From contig NZ_JACVEW010000026.1 in the NCBI RefSeq assembly GCF_017776525.1, positions 1-44,736 on the forward strand: DNA of 44,736 nucleotides, written 5' to 3'. The stretch comes from Marinobacterium alkalitolerans (GTDB taxonomy: Bacteria; Pseudomonadota; Gammaproteobacteria; Pseudomonadales; Balneatricaceae). The notes under the pieces were generated by a model, which saw nothing but the letters and a program-made list of their open reading frames with translations, was not told where the DNA came from and made no database searches. Within the stretch, counting starts at the first letter, position 1; each line of letters starts with the position of its first letter. The position numbers and the translations under genes were made by a program. Below, piece by piece: positions 25,564 through 36,417 of this stretch.

Positions 25564-26386
25564 CAAGCTCCTCCGGTACGGTAACCTGGTAGACAGGATC
25601 AAGCTTACCGCCCTTGACCAGCATCCTTTTACCGGACCCAAGGTTGATCTTCGATTTCTCGATACGATCCAGCCATTTATGCCGATGCCGGTCGGCAAAA
25701 AAGAAGAACAAACGTTTGACCTTCACGCTGCGACACTGCTCCAGCAAGCGCTGTAACCGGCGTGGACTGAGCCCCGCCAGCCCCTCCATGATCATATCGG
25801 CATTGTGAAAGCTCTCATCAGTCGGTAATTCATCGAGCAGCTCCAGAATGGCCCGCTCGGGAGACGACATCATCATCGGCCATTTCCATTGCCCCCAGCG
25901 CTCGATCCGCAGCGCCCCGGGTAATGAAGCTTCAGGTGCGCTGACAGCTCCGGATTCCAGAGACGGCCCTTCAGCCATTTCAACAGGTGGCAGAAAACGT
26001 GCGCGGTTATGCACGATAAACTTAACGTCCATCGGTAATTTGGCTACCCAGCCGGGCAGCTTCCCATCGCTATAGAGGTGAATGGACGATATAGAATGAG
26101 AGAGGTAATGGGCATAACCCTGGAGCTCCAGCGCCGACCGTCCACCGACAGAGACCGGCAAGCCGAGAAGCGTCTGCATGGAAATCACCACCTGCTCCCA
26201 GCCAAGAACGCCGCGCGGACGACGAAACACGCCCCGAACCGGCTGCTCCAGCCAACCGGAACGAACATACTGGCTGCGCAAAGAGCGCGAATAACCACGC
26301 GCCTCCAGCCAGCCCGCATCGACAAGCAACCCCTCGGGCAGCTCGCGTTCCAGTCGGTTTAACTTATTTCCATTACGCACATTCAT
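25553..26386 (-). CDS. abiEi: AbiEi antitoxin / transcriptional autorepressor
   Basis: A 277-residue AbiEi-family antitoxin. An N-terminal winged-helix DNA-binding domain (about 10-90; LEARGYSRSLRSQYVRSGWL and GVFRRP are typical) precedes the antitoxin region ending in LDPVYQVTVPEELDG. AbiEi binds inverted repeats in its promoter and counters AbiEii. ATG 26386 is preferred; TTG 26395 would add three residues. No clear ribosome site precedes either. The pair overlaps its toxin gene by 11 nt and lies just outside attR, so it may be an older island. Confidence 0.88.
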   Translation of the reverse strand: MNVRNGNKLNRLERELPEGLLVDAGWLEARGYSRSLRSQYVRSGWLEQPVRGVFRRPRGVLGWEQVVISMQTLLGLPVSVGGRSALELQGYAHYLSHSISSIHLYSDGKLPGWVAKLPMDVKFIVHNRARFLPPVEMAEGPSLESGAVSAPEASLPGALRIERWGQWKWPMMMSSPERAILELLDELPTDESFHNADMIMEGLAGLSPRRLQRLLEQCRSVKVKRLFFFFADRHRHKWLDRIEKSKINLGSGKRMLVKGGKLDPVYQVTVPEELDGF

Positions 26387-26572
26387 ACTATACAAATTAG
26401 ATCAATTTCAAACCAAGCACAAGTTTAAAATATCACTCATAAGAACAGTCAAACTATGCAAAATGGATCATAACCAAACCTTCAAGGGAGTGGTAAGCAA
26501 CATCAACCTGTTAAGCGGACCGATTTGATTCCAAGCGCTCCTTACGCTCGTTAACCTCGCGGATATCGAGCC

Positions 26573-28117
26573 TTACTCATCCATAAGCACCCGATTTCTG
26601 CCGGCCTGCTTGGCTTCGTACATGGACTTGTCTGCCCTTTCAAACAGACTCTCTGAGGTATCGTCCTGACGCACCTCGGCCCCGCCGATGGAAATCGTCA
26701 CTTGCACCGGCTGTCCCTGAAAGTTGAACGGGCTCTTTTCAACGGCCTGTCGAATCTTCTCGGCGGCCTGCTTCGCTTCCTCTGCGGTTGTCGAAGGCAG
26801 CAGGATCACGAATTCTTCGCCGCCGAAGCGGGCGATAAAGTCCACCTCACGCAAATGATTTCGAAGTACCTTGGCCGTCAGGCGTAACACCTTGTCACCG
26901 GCCAGGTGGCCGTACTGGTCGTTGATGCTCTTGAACTTGTCCAGATCGCCCACACAGAGACTGAACGGCGTCCCATAGCGCTGAAAACGTTTGAGTTCTT
27001 CGTCAAACTTCTGGTCGAAAGCAAGGCGGTTCGGCAGACCGGTCAACGGATCCGTTCTGGATTCGACATGCGCGTCCTCGGCCTGCTTTCGGAACGACTC
27101 CGCTTTCTGTTCCATTTGACTGACGCGCTCGATCAGCGCGCTCTTTTCTTTTTTCAGTGTCGCCAGGTGCTCGTCTTCGCTCGCCTTGTGGGTATTCATC
27201 GCCTGAATAATGCTGTCCAGCTGCGCGTTAACTGACAGCTTGAGCTCGTTGATGTCGTGCGTATTCTCAACCGTGGTATGAATACGGCTGACATCCTGAC
27301 GCACGGTCTGATCCAGCAAATTATTGCGCTTGCGTTGCTTCTGCTCCAGCTCATCGGAGGTGTCCACAAAGCTGCGCAGGTAGGCCAGTTGCTGATTCAG
27401 GTTCACCAGGTAATCCTGAATATCTGCTTCCAAATTGCCCCCGCAGGCGCGCATCAGCCCCGACAGGTCTTCCAGACAGGCTTCCAGCGTTTGGGCATCA
27501 GGGTCAACTTCAAGCCGATGCATCAGTCCGTGGGCACGAGCGGCATGCCGGGAAGGCACATTGATCTGTTTCAACAGCTCCAGCATGCGGGCGGCCAGCC
27601 GTGCCGTAACCACATCGTTAATTTTTGAGACATCGTCATCGGCATCTTTTGCCACAGCCACATGGCTCAGTTTTTTCTGCACGCCCAGAAGTGTCGAGGC
27701 GATATCCGGCAGCAGCGACAGGTCAGTATCCGGCTCCTCCAGGCGCTGGCGTACATCACCCAGGGTACCGCCACAGGCCCCATCCCTGTCCTGCAACAAA
27801 AGCAGCCCTGACCAGTCTCTAAACTGCTTGAGCAGGGAATCAACCAGCTGCCCGCGAGTACCCTCGAGCCGCCTTACATGCTTTTCCGTCTTGCGCAGCA
27901 ACTCCTGCACCGAATCGAGCTTGCCGGCGTCCAGCTCTGATTTAAGCTGGTCCAGCAATGCATCCAGTTTGGGTGACTGCCCGTGGGTCGCCAGATTGAG
28001 CTGTATGGCAAGACTGCGCAAATGAACGAACACGCCGGACAGCTGCTTCTCATGCCGCTCAGTCTCACGTACCAGCGCCTTGTATTTACTTTGCCAGTCG
28101 TCTTTCTTGCCAAACAT
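26573..28117 (-). CDS. Cytoplasmic diguanylate cyclase with long N-terminal helical region
   Basis: A 514-residue protein that would make c-di-GMP. The N-terminal approximately 340 residues are helical and charged, including a coiled coil before the catalytic domain; no membrane segment is evident. The C-terminal GGDEF domain (about 350-510) has active GGEEF at 432-436, with an inhibitory I-site RxxD (REVD) five residues before it, so product feedback is expected. The sensory ligand is unknown. It is followed 89 nt upstream by a second cyclase gene on the same strand. Confidence 0.88.
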   Translation of the reverse strand: MFGKKDDWQSKYKALVRETERHEKQLSGVFVHLRSLAIQLNLATHGQSPKLDALLDQLKSELDAGKLDSVQELLRKTEKHVRRLEGTRGQLVDSLLKQFRDWSGLLLLQDRDGACGGTLGDVRQRLEEPDTDLSLLPDIASTLLGVQKKLSHVAVAKDADDDVSKINDVVTARLAARMLELLKQINVPSRHAARAHGLMHRLEVDPDAQTLEACLEDLSGLMRACGGNLEADIQDYLVNLNQQLAYLRSFVDTSDELEQKQRKRNNLLDQTVRQDVSRIHTTVENTHDINELKLSVNAQLDSIIQAMNTHKASEDEHLATLKKEKSALIERVSQMEQKAESFRKQAEDAHVESRTDPLTGLPNRLAFDQKFDEELKRFQRYGTPFSLCVGDLDKFKSINDQYGHLAGDKVLRLTAKVLRNHLREVDFIARFGGEEFVILLPSTTAEEAKQAAEKIRQAVEKSPFNFQGQPVQVTISIGGAEVRQDDTSESLFERADKSMYEAKQAGRNRVLMDE

Positions 28118-28206
28118 TCAGGTAGGTACTCTTGTAGTTGTTGTCAGTTTCTTAATTCGAGCTTACTGCCTCGTCTTGCTGCCGCCACAGGCAGCTAAAC
28201 CGTCGA

Positions 28207-29460
28207 TCAGGCGCCCCCAGAGGATTGTCGCTGCTGCCTTCGCGAAACCTTCTGTCGGTACATGCGTTCATCTGCAATTTTTATAAGTGCCTGCCTAGTT
28301 TGGGCATCCTGCGGATACTCGGCCACGCCCGTACTGAACTCAATATTGCACCCGATCGGGTTGCTGACTTCAGCCTCCTGCAATGCCTCGACCAGCCTCT
28401 CAAATACCGAGGCCGTTTGCTCGCGTGTACACCGTTCTGCAACCACCAGAAATTCATCACCGCCCAGGCGAATCAGGTAATCACTACTGCGCAGGACTTT
28501 CTGGAGCTGGCGAGCCAGGCGCTTGAGCGCCATGTCACCTACATCATGGCCGAGGCTATCGTTAATTTCCTTGAAACGGTCCAGGTCAACCATGACCAGC
28601 GACAAGGGTTCGCTCTGACGCTCTGCCCGCGCCAAGGCTTTCTCCAGAAGGTCGTCAAAACGAAAGCGGTTATAGGCACCCGTGAGTGTATCGAGTTCGG
28701 CCTGTTGCTTCAGGTCTTCATATGCATTCAGGAGCTTTTGATGCTGACTATGAAACGCCGTTTCCAGCAAGTCGATTTCACGAATTCGCCAATTCTTGCG
28801 CGGAGCTTCCACCAAGTCAGTGTGATCATCGATCTGACGCATTTTCTCACTTAGTCGTTCAACAGGCTGAATAATATTGCGCCGGGCATGATGCGACAGG
28901 ATCATCAAGGTGGATACCAGAGTGAGTATTACAATCAGCAGCACACCCCACACAAGGTACCGAAACGGCAGTTTGAGGGATAGCACAGGCGAGCTGATTG
29001 CCAAGGCTCCTGCCAGCTGCCCCGACTCAACGCCGTCATGGCACATCTGGCAGCGCTGATCGAACAGTATGGGGCGGTAATATGTGAGTGTGAGGCCCTG
29101 CTGCTGAAAGAAATCACGCTTCTCCAAGCGTTCGAGCTGCGCCTGAATCAGGTCAACTTTGCCGCCATACTGGCGGGCAACCAGGTCGCTGCGAAGCACG
29201 TCATATCGAATGGCTTGAGTTTCGTCTTGCAACAGGTCCAGCTGAGCACGGATTTCCTCTGAGGCCGCACCTCTGGCCATCAGGTTGTAAAAACGTTCAA
29301 AAACCAGGTCTGATGTCAGGTGACTGTCCCGGTATATTTGCTGCTCAATCGCACCCTTGTATGCAACGAAGCTGATGCCTGCTAGCAGGATCAATGCAAC
29401 AAGCGCAGCACGCAGCAGTGCTGTGTTGAGGGAGTGGGATAACGAAACTGACGGACGCAC
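28207..29460 (-). CDS. Membrane diguanylate cyclase with periplasmic CxxCH haem motif
   Basis: A 417-residue protein. TM1 (about 13-33), a periplasmic domain (about 35-165) with CQMCH (Cys137, Cys140, His141), TM2 (about 168-189), a HAMP-like region, then a GGDEF domain with GGDEF at 333-337 and an I-site RSSD. CxxCH is the c-type haem attachment motif, so the sensor probably binds haem and responds to redox state or a gas ligand. The start is GTG 29460; no clear ribosome site is seen. A related cyclase lies on the far side of katG. Confidence 0.86.
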   Translation of the reverse strand: MRPSVSLSHSLNTALLRAALVALILLAGISFVAYKGAIEQQIYRDSHLTSDLVFERFYNLMARGAASEEIRAQLDLLQDETQAIRYDVLRSDLVARQYGGKVDLIQAQLERLEKRDFFQQQGLTLTYYRPILFDQRCQMCHDGVESGQLAGALAISSPVLSLKLPFRYLVWGVLLIVILTLVSTLMILSHHARRNIIQPVERLSEKMRQIDDHTDLVEAPRKNWRIREIDLLETAFHSQHQKLLNAYEDLKQQAELDTLTGAYNRFRFDDLLEKALARAERQSEPLSLVMVDLDRFKEINDSLGHDVGDMALKRLARQLQKVLRSSDYLIRLGGDEFLVVAERCTREQTASVFERLVEALQEAEVSNPIGCNIEFSTGVAEYPQDAQTRQALIKIADERMYRQKVSRRQQRQSSGGA

Positions 29461-29647
29461 AGCGATATCGCTTTAATACCAGACACAACCTGTTATCACT
29501 ATACAGTACATGTCCCTGAGCGCATCCGCTAATGAAGATCTTCGGCGGCATCCATATTCGCTCTGGCCTGGGGCTCAATTGCAATCGCTCTCGCAGCTTC
29601 AAAACAGTTGAACTATTGTTTGTTTAACAGAAGTAGCAGGCGCGCCC

Positions 29648-30652
29648 ATGGCCAATTCTCCCATTGCCTCCGAAAAGCTCAGGGAAGTCATTCACATCCA
29701 CACGGACGTCATCAAGCTGGGCCACAGCCTGGGGGACATCATTCAGCTTGTGACCGACCGCACGCTGGGCCTGGTCGACGCCGACGGAGCAGCCATTGAG
29801 CTGGCCGAGAACAACGAAATGGTTTACCGGGCTGCCTCAGGCATTGCCCGAGACCACTTGGGCCTCCGGCTGAAACGCAAGAACAGCTTCTCCGGCCTGA
29901 GCGCCGAAACAGGCAAAGTCATGTATTGCCCGGACAGTGAACGGGACCCCCATGCGGACCGTGAGGCCTGCCGCAAAATAGGGATGCGATCCATGGTAGC
30001 TGTGCCGCTGATTCACGGTGATACCTGCACCGGTGTTCTCAAGGCGATGGCGAAGGCACCTGAAGGGTTTGATGCCGGCAAAATCGAGCTGCTGGAACTG
30101 TTGTCTGAGCTGGTCGCCTCGGCCATGTACTTTGCCACCCACTTCAACGATTCAGACATCTACTATCAGGCGACCCATGACCCGCTGACCTCGCTGGCCA
30201 ACCGCTCACTGTTTATGGACCGGTTACGCAAGGGCACGGCCAGCTGCCTGCGCAGCCGACAGCTGCTGGGGCTGGTCATGCTGGATGTGGATGACCTGAA
30301 GCTGGCCAACGACCGCTACGGACACCGCCTGGGGGATGCTCTGCTGCTCGAAATTGCCAACCGTTGTACCTCGGTCTGCCGTTCGACAGATACCGTGGCG
30401 CGACTGGGAGGCGATGAGTTCTGCCTGATCCTCACGCCGATAAAGGACCGCAAGGAGATCGAGTGCTTCCTTAAACGGCTCAAGAAAACCCTGGCACCTC
30501 CCCTGCTGTTTGATGACATCAAGCACGAAGTGAACACCAGTATCGGGACAGCCGTCTTCCCCGAAGACAGTGACAGCCTGGACCAGCTGATCGAAACCGC
30601 CGATGCGCGCATGTATGAAGACAAGCGCAACCGAAAAGCCTCAAAACGCTGA
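29648..30652 (+). CDS. GAF-GGDEF diguanylate cyclase
   Basis: A 334-residue soluble protein. An N-terminal GAF domain (about 10-165) precedes a GGDEF domain (about 175-330) with active GGDEF at 254-258 and I-site RSTD. No membrane segment. GAF domains bind small molecules or cofactors; this one's ligand is unknown. It is divergent from the haem cyclase to its left and convergent with katG, sharing a bidirectional terminator. Start ATG 29648 follows the 187-bp gap 29461-29647. Confidence 0.88.
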   Translation: MANSPIASEKLREVIHIHTDVIKLGHSLGDIIQLVTDRTLGLVDADGAAIELAENNEMVYRAASGIARDHLGLRLKRKNSFSGLSAETGKVMYCPDSERDPHADREACRKIGMRSMVAVPLIHGDTCTGVLKAMAKAPEGFDAGKIELLELLSELVASAMYFATHFNDSDIYYQATHDPLTSLANRSLFMDRLRKGTASCLRSRQLLGLVMLDVDDLKLANDRYGHRLGDALLLEIANRCTSVCRSTDTVARLGGDEFCLILTPIKDRKEIECFLKRLKKTLAPPLLFDDIKHEVNTSIGTAVFPEDSDSLDQLIETADARMYEDKRNRKASKR

Positions 30653-30664
30653 CTCTCCTTATAA

Positions 30665-30723
30665 AAAGCCCCGGCAGTGTGATCACGCGGCCGGGGCTTT
30701 CACTTTCAGGCTAACCGAGCCTG
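30665..30723. terminator. Bidirectional terminator between the GAF cyclase and katG
   Basis: Main stem AAAGCCCCGGC (30665-30675) with GCCGGGGCTTT (30690-30700), T/A-flanked on both sides. A second small stem CAGGCT (30707) with AGCCTG (30718) adjoins the katG end. It separates the two convergent genes. Confidence 0.85.
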
Positions 30724-30739
30724 ATCAGATCTCTGTATA

Positions 30740-33034
<2,295 letters not shown>

Positions 33035-33110
33035 TCAGAATAGTCAGAGGATCAGGATTCGCCCAAATGGCTTTCTTTATCCTGGTTATAAAGAATCGCT
33101 ATCAGGCGGT

Positions 33111-34340
33111 TCAGGACAACTCCCGATGACAGAATACGCGGTTGCGTCCGTTGCGTTTGGCGGCATACAGCGCCTGGTCAGACATCTTCAGCAGCACATC
33201 GCCCGTAACCGGGTCAGGCAGGTCACGACTGCAGGCCATACCCACACTGATCGTCACATCTCCCATCGACTGGACCTCTTGCAGCAGCCTTCGTGCCAGT
33301 ATCAGGGCCTCATCATGACTCGTACGCGGCAGAAGAATAGTAAATTCCTCGCCTCCATAACGGCCCAGGCTATCAACGCGCCTGAGTGATGACTGAAGCT
33401 GCTCCGCTACCCGCTTCAGGATCCTGTCCCCTTCGGCATGTCCCTGGTGGTCGTTAACCTGTTTGAAGTGGTCGATATCCACCATCAACACGACCAGCGA
33501 AGTATCGAAGCGATTACACCGGTCCACCTCTCTGTGCAGCCGGTTCATCAATTCGCGTCGGCTCAGAACGCCAGTCAGGGCATCGGTCTCAACCAGCGCC
33601 CTGAGTGCCTGCTGCACGGATTCACTGCCCACCAGCTGCTGGCGAAAACGGAACACCAGGCTCGTGGTCAGCCCGGCAATCATCGAGATGAGGACCCAGA
33701 TCCCGAGATGGATACGGTCAACCCGCGCCAGCATGTCATTCACCAGCGGGTCTACATGTGCGGCACTGCGGGTGAAGCTGATCCCCCCGCGCAGATCACC
33801 GACCTTATACCCCTGCTGTTCGTGGCAGGGCAAGCAACTGTGAACAATGTCCAGCCGCGCCATATAGCGGTACTGATCGCCCACGCGGTCAACATGTTCT
33901 GTCGCGCCGGTCTGCTCCATCAGGCCGAGGGAATCACTCTCCCAGCGGCCCGCCCGGTTAACGGGATTCAACGGGTTCCGGCTGGTAATGCGCATGTTTA
34001 CATCCGCATCGGCCAGAAGCTCGGAGATCTGACGCGTCATGTAGGCGGGGTTAACCTGAGTCAGGCGCCTGCCCAGATTGTCCGTAATATCGCGGTTTTC
34101 CAGTTCAAGATAGGGGTTGGGCGGGGTAAGGGAGGACACCGGCACATACACGCTGCCCTGAGCAGCATTCCAGTGACGTGTTGCACGGATCAGTGTAAAT
34201 GCAGCCCGGCCTTGCGCCTGAAACACCGACAGTGCCGCACCCTGAATCGCATTCCGATTGATCAACCATGAGGCGCCCACCACAAAGGCACAGAACAGCC
34301 AGACAGCCAGGTTGATCAGGATTAGTTGGCGTATTCGCAT
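33111..34340 (-). CDS. Membrane diguanylate cyclase with DUF3365-type haem domain
   Basis: About 409 residues from ATG 34340. N-terminal TM (about 7-28), a periplasmic Tll0287/DUF3365-type domain with CLPCH (Cys169, Cys172, His173) followed by the family's GYKVGDLRGGIS stretch, TM2 (about 212-232), then a GGDEF domain with active GGEEF (329-333) and I-site RRVD. The CxxCH motif predicts covalent haem, hence redox or gas sensing of the periplasm. Its sequence differs from the other haem cyclase here, so they look like paralogues of different ages. Confidence 0.88.
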   Translation of the reverse strand: MRIRQLILINLAVWLFCAFVVGASWLINRNAIQGAALSVFQAQGRAAFTLIRATRHWNAAQGSVYVPVSSLTPPNPYLELENRDITDNLGRRLTQVNPAYMTRQISELLADADVNMRITSRNPLNPVNRAGRWESDSLGLMEQTGATEHVDRVGDQYRYMARLDIVHSCLPCHEQQGYKVGDLRGGISFTRSAAHVDPLVNDMLARVDRIHLGIWVLISMIAGLTTSLVFRFRQQLVGSESVQQALRALVETDALTGVLSRRELMNRLHREVDRCNRFDTSLVVLMVDIDHFKQVNDHQGHAEGDRILKRVAEQLQSSLRRVDSLGRYGGEEFTILLPRTSHDEALILARRLLQEVQSMGDVTISVGMACSRDLPDPVTGDVLLKMSDQALYAAKRNGRNRVFCHRELS

Positions 34341-34446
34341 GGCCCACCCATTCACACCCTACACCCACAGCATACAAGTGTTTGCTTATGTATAGAAACT
34401 CTAGCGTAGAGATGCTGGCCGGGATCACTGTTCATGAAATAAACAA

Positions 34447-34475
34447 TTGATCCCGCCCATGGGTGAAGTTATAAT
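34447..34475 (+). promoter_or_regulatory. Strong sigma-70 promoter for the small orphan gene
   Basis: TTGATC (34447-34452) and TATAAT (34470-34475) with a 17-bp spacer, upstream of the ATG at 34512. The -10 is a perfect consensus and the -35 matches four of six positions. Confidence 0.75.
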
Positions 34476-34511
34476 ACTAAGGTCTAACACACATTTTTGG
34501 GGAGTGTTGTT

Positions 34512-34733
34512 ATGAACCAGAAGCACTACACCGGTCTTGCAAACGAAGATCGTCGTATTCACCAGGAACTGGTGGCTATGGGCTACACGGATGCCGATGC
34601 ATCCAACAGCCAGAGTGCTGTTGCCAAGGCGTTCAACCAAATCCGTGACCTGCTGACCTGGATGCGCTGGAAAGCAGAAGTCGGCGTATATGGTTGCCGC
34701 ATCGGCGCACCGCGTCACGCCTATCAGGCGTAA
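34512..34733 (+). CDS. Small hypothetical protein (73 aa)
   Basis: Not recognised. A 73-residue soluble, mixed-charge protein, mostly helical by eye, with no signal peptide. ATG 34512 follows GGGGAGTG. It has its own near-consensus promoter (34447-34475) and a Rho-independent terminator (34787-34819), so it is a strongly expressed monocistronic unit. The role is unknown. Confidence 0.8.
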   Translation: MNQKHYTGLANEDRRIHQELVAMGYTDADASNSQSAVAKAFNQIRDLLTWMRWKAEVGVYGCRIGAPRHAYQA

Positions 34734-34786
34734 CGCCTCTTCACCACTTCATGGTGTTGATTCCTTATCTGTTGTTTGTTCTTTTG

Positions 34787-34819
34787 ATGCCCGCAGGCCT
34801 TGCCCGCGGGCATTTTTTT
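34787..34819 (+). terminator. Rho-independent terminator after the small orphan gene
   Basis: ATGCCCGC (34787-34794) pairs with GCGGGCAT (34806-34813), followed by a run of T to 34819. Confidence 0.9.
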
Positions 34820-34890
34820 ATCCGCTCGATCAATCCATCCGCTGCTCAGGGCACGTAGACTTCCCTTAAACGACAAGGGAGTTTAGATAC

Positions 34891-36417
34891 GTGACGGAAC
34901 CCGTCCTGCGCCTGATTCTGGGCGATCAGCTAAGCCTGAACCTGGCGACCCTGAGAGATGCCGACCCGGACAGGGATCTGATTCTGATGTGTGAGCTGCA
35001 CACGGAAGCCACCTACGTCGCCCACCATCGAAAAAAACTGGTGCTGGTGTTTTCCGCCATGCGTCACTTCGCCAGGGCCCTGAAGTCAAAAGGCTTTCGT
35101 GTTCGCTACCGAAAACTCGACGATACCGATTCCGTCACCTGCTTTGTCGAGGAGATGGAGCAGATTCTGGAGGCTTCCGGCTGTCGCCGCTGCGTCATCA
35201 CCCAGCCGGGTGAGTTCCGCCTGCTGCAGCAGTTTACGCAATGGCAACAAGAGTGCGCTTATCAGGTGGAACTGCGCGAAGATGACCGTTTCCTGTCAAC
35301 GCCGGCAGCGTTCGAGCAGTGGGCGAAAGGGCGCAAACAGCTGAGGATGGAGTATTTCTACCGCCTGCTGCGGCGCGAACACAATGTTTTGATGCAGAAT
35401 GGAAAACCGATTGGTGAGCAGTGGAATTTTGACAGTTCAAACCGCAAGGCCCTTCCGGCGGATCGTATCCCCCCTTCACCCACACGCTTTGAACCCGATG
35501 ACATCACGCGTGACGTGATTCAGATGGTCTCGCAGCGGTATGACCACTTCGGTGATCTGGATGATTTTCACTACGCCGTCACCCGCGAGCAGGCGCTTCA
35601 GGTTCTGTCCGAGTTCATCCGCGACCGCCTGCCGAATTTCGGTGACTATCAGGACGCCATGCGTCAGGGCGACCCCTGGCTCTATCACTCCCACCTGAGC
35701 TTCTACCTGAACCTGGGACTGCTGGACCCGGCCGAGACGCTGGCCGCTGCCGAGAAGGCCTTCCATGACGGCCAGGCACCGCTGAACGCGGTAGAAGGCT
35801 TTATACGTCAGATTCTGGGCTGGCGGGAATATGTCCGTGGTCTCTACTGGCTGCAGATGCCGGACTACGCAGAGAGCAACTTCCTCGATGCACAGCGCCC
35901 CCTGCCGGCCCTGTACTGGGGCGCTGAAACAGCGTTGAACTGCCTGAGCCAGTGCGTAGACGATACACGTCGACATGCCTATGCACATCACATCCAGCGT
36001 CTGATGGTACTGGGCAACTTTGCATTGCTGACCGGTATCGAGCCCAAGGCGGTGAACGAGTGGTATCTGCTGGTGTACGCCGATGCCTATGAGTGGGTGG
36101 AGATGCCCAATGTACAGGGCATGGTGCTGTTCGCCGATGGCGGGCTGATGGCCAGCAAGCCCTATATCGCCAGCGGTGCCTACATTCACCGCATGTCCGA
36201 TTACTGCACTCGGTGCCGGTTCGATGTGAAACAGAAAACCGGACCGCGCGCCTGTCCGTTCAACTATCTGTACTGGGATTTTCTGGATCGACACCGGGAC
36301 AAGCTGGCCTCCAATCCGCGCTTGGGGCTAGCGTACCGCAACCTGGACAGAATGTCAGCCGAAGCACTGGAGGCAACCCGAGAAAGCGCGCGTATTTTCC
36401 TGCAGGAACTGGAATGA
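34891..36417 (+). CDS. Fe-S (6-4) photolyase / bacterial cryptochrome (PhrB/FeS-BCP type)
   Basis: A 508-residue flavoprotein that repairs UV (6-4) photoproducts using light. Its four Fe-S cysteines are at C351, C439, C442 and C455, essentially the pattern of Agrobacterium PhrB (C350, C438, C441, C454, as I recall). The N-terminal antenna domain and C-terminal FAD-binding helices are present (GWREYVRGLYWLQMPDY, GNFALLTGIEP, NEWYLLVYADAYEWVEMPN). GTG 34891 follows AAGGGAG by about 9 nt. Its stop is directly adjacent to the convergent pseudo-receiver gene. Such proteins carry a ribolumazine-type antenna rather than MTHF. Confidence 0.93.
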   Translation: MTEPVLRLILGDQLSLNLATLRDADPDRDLILMCELHTEATYVAHHRKKLVLVFSAMRHFARALKSKGFRVRYRKLDDTDSVTCFVEEMEQILEASGCRRCVITQPGEFRLLQQFTQWQQECAYQVELREDDRFLSTPAAFEQWAKGRKQLRMEYFYRLLRREHNVLMQNGKPIGEQWNFDSSNRKALPADRIPPSPTRFEPDDITRDVIQMVSQRYDHFGDLDDFHYAVTREQALQVLSEFIRDRLPNFGDYQDAMRQGDPWLYHSHLSFYLNLGLLDPAETLAAAEKAFHDGQAPLNAVEGFIRQILGWREYVRGLYWLQMPDYAESNFLDAQRPLPALYWGAETALNCLSQCVDDTRRHAYAHHIQRLMVLGNFALLTGIEPKAVNEWYLLVYADAYEWVEMPNVQGMVLFADGGLMASKPYIASGAYIHRMSDYCTRCRFDVKQKTGPRACPFNYLYWDFLDRHRDKLASNPRLGLAYRNLDRMSAEALEATRESARIFLQELE

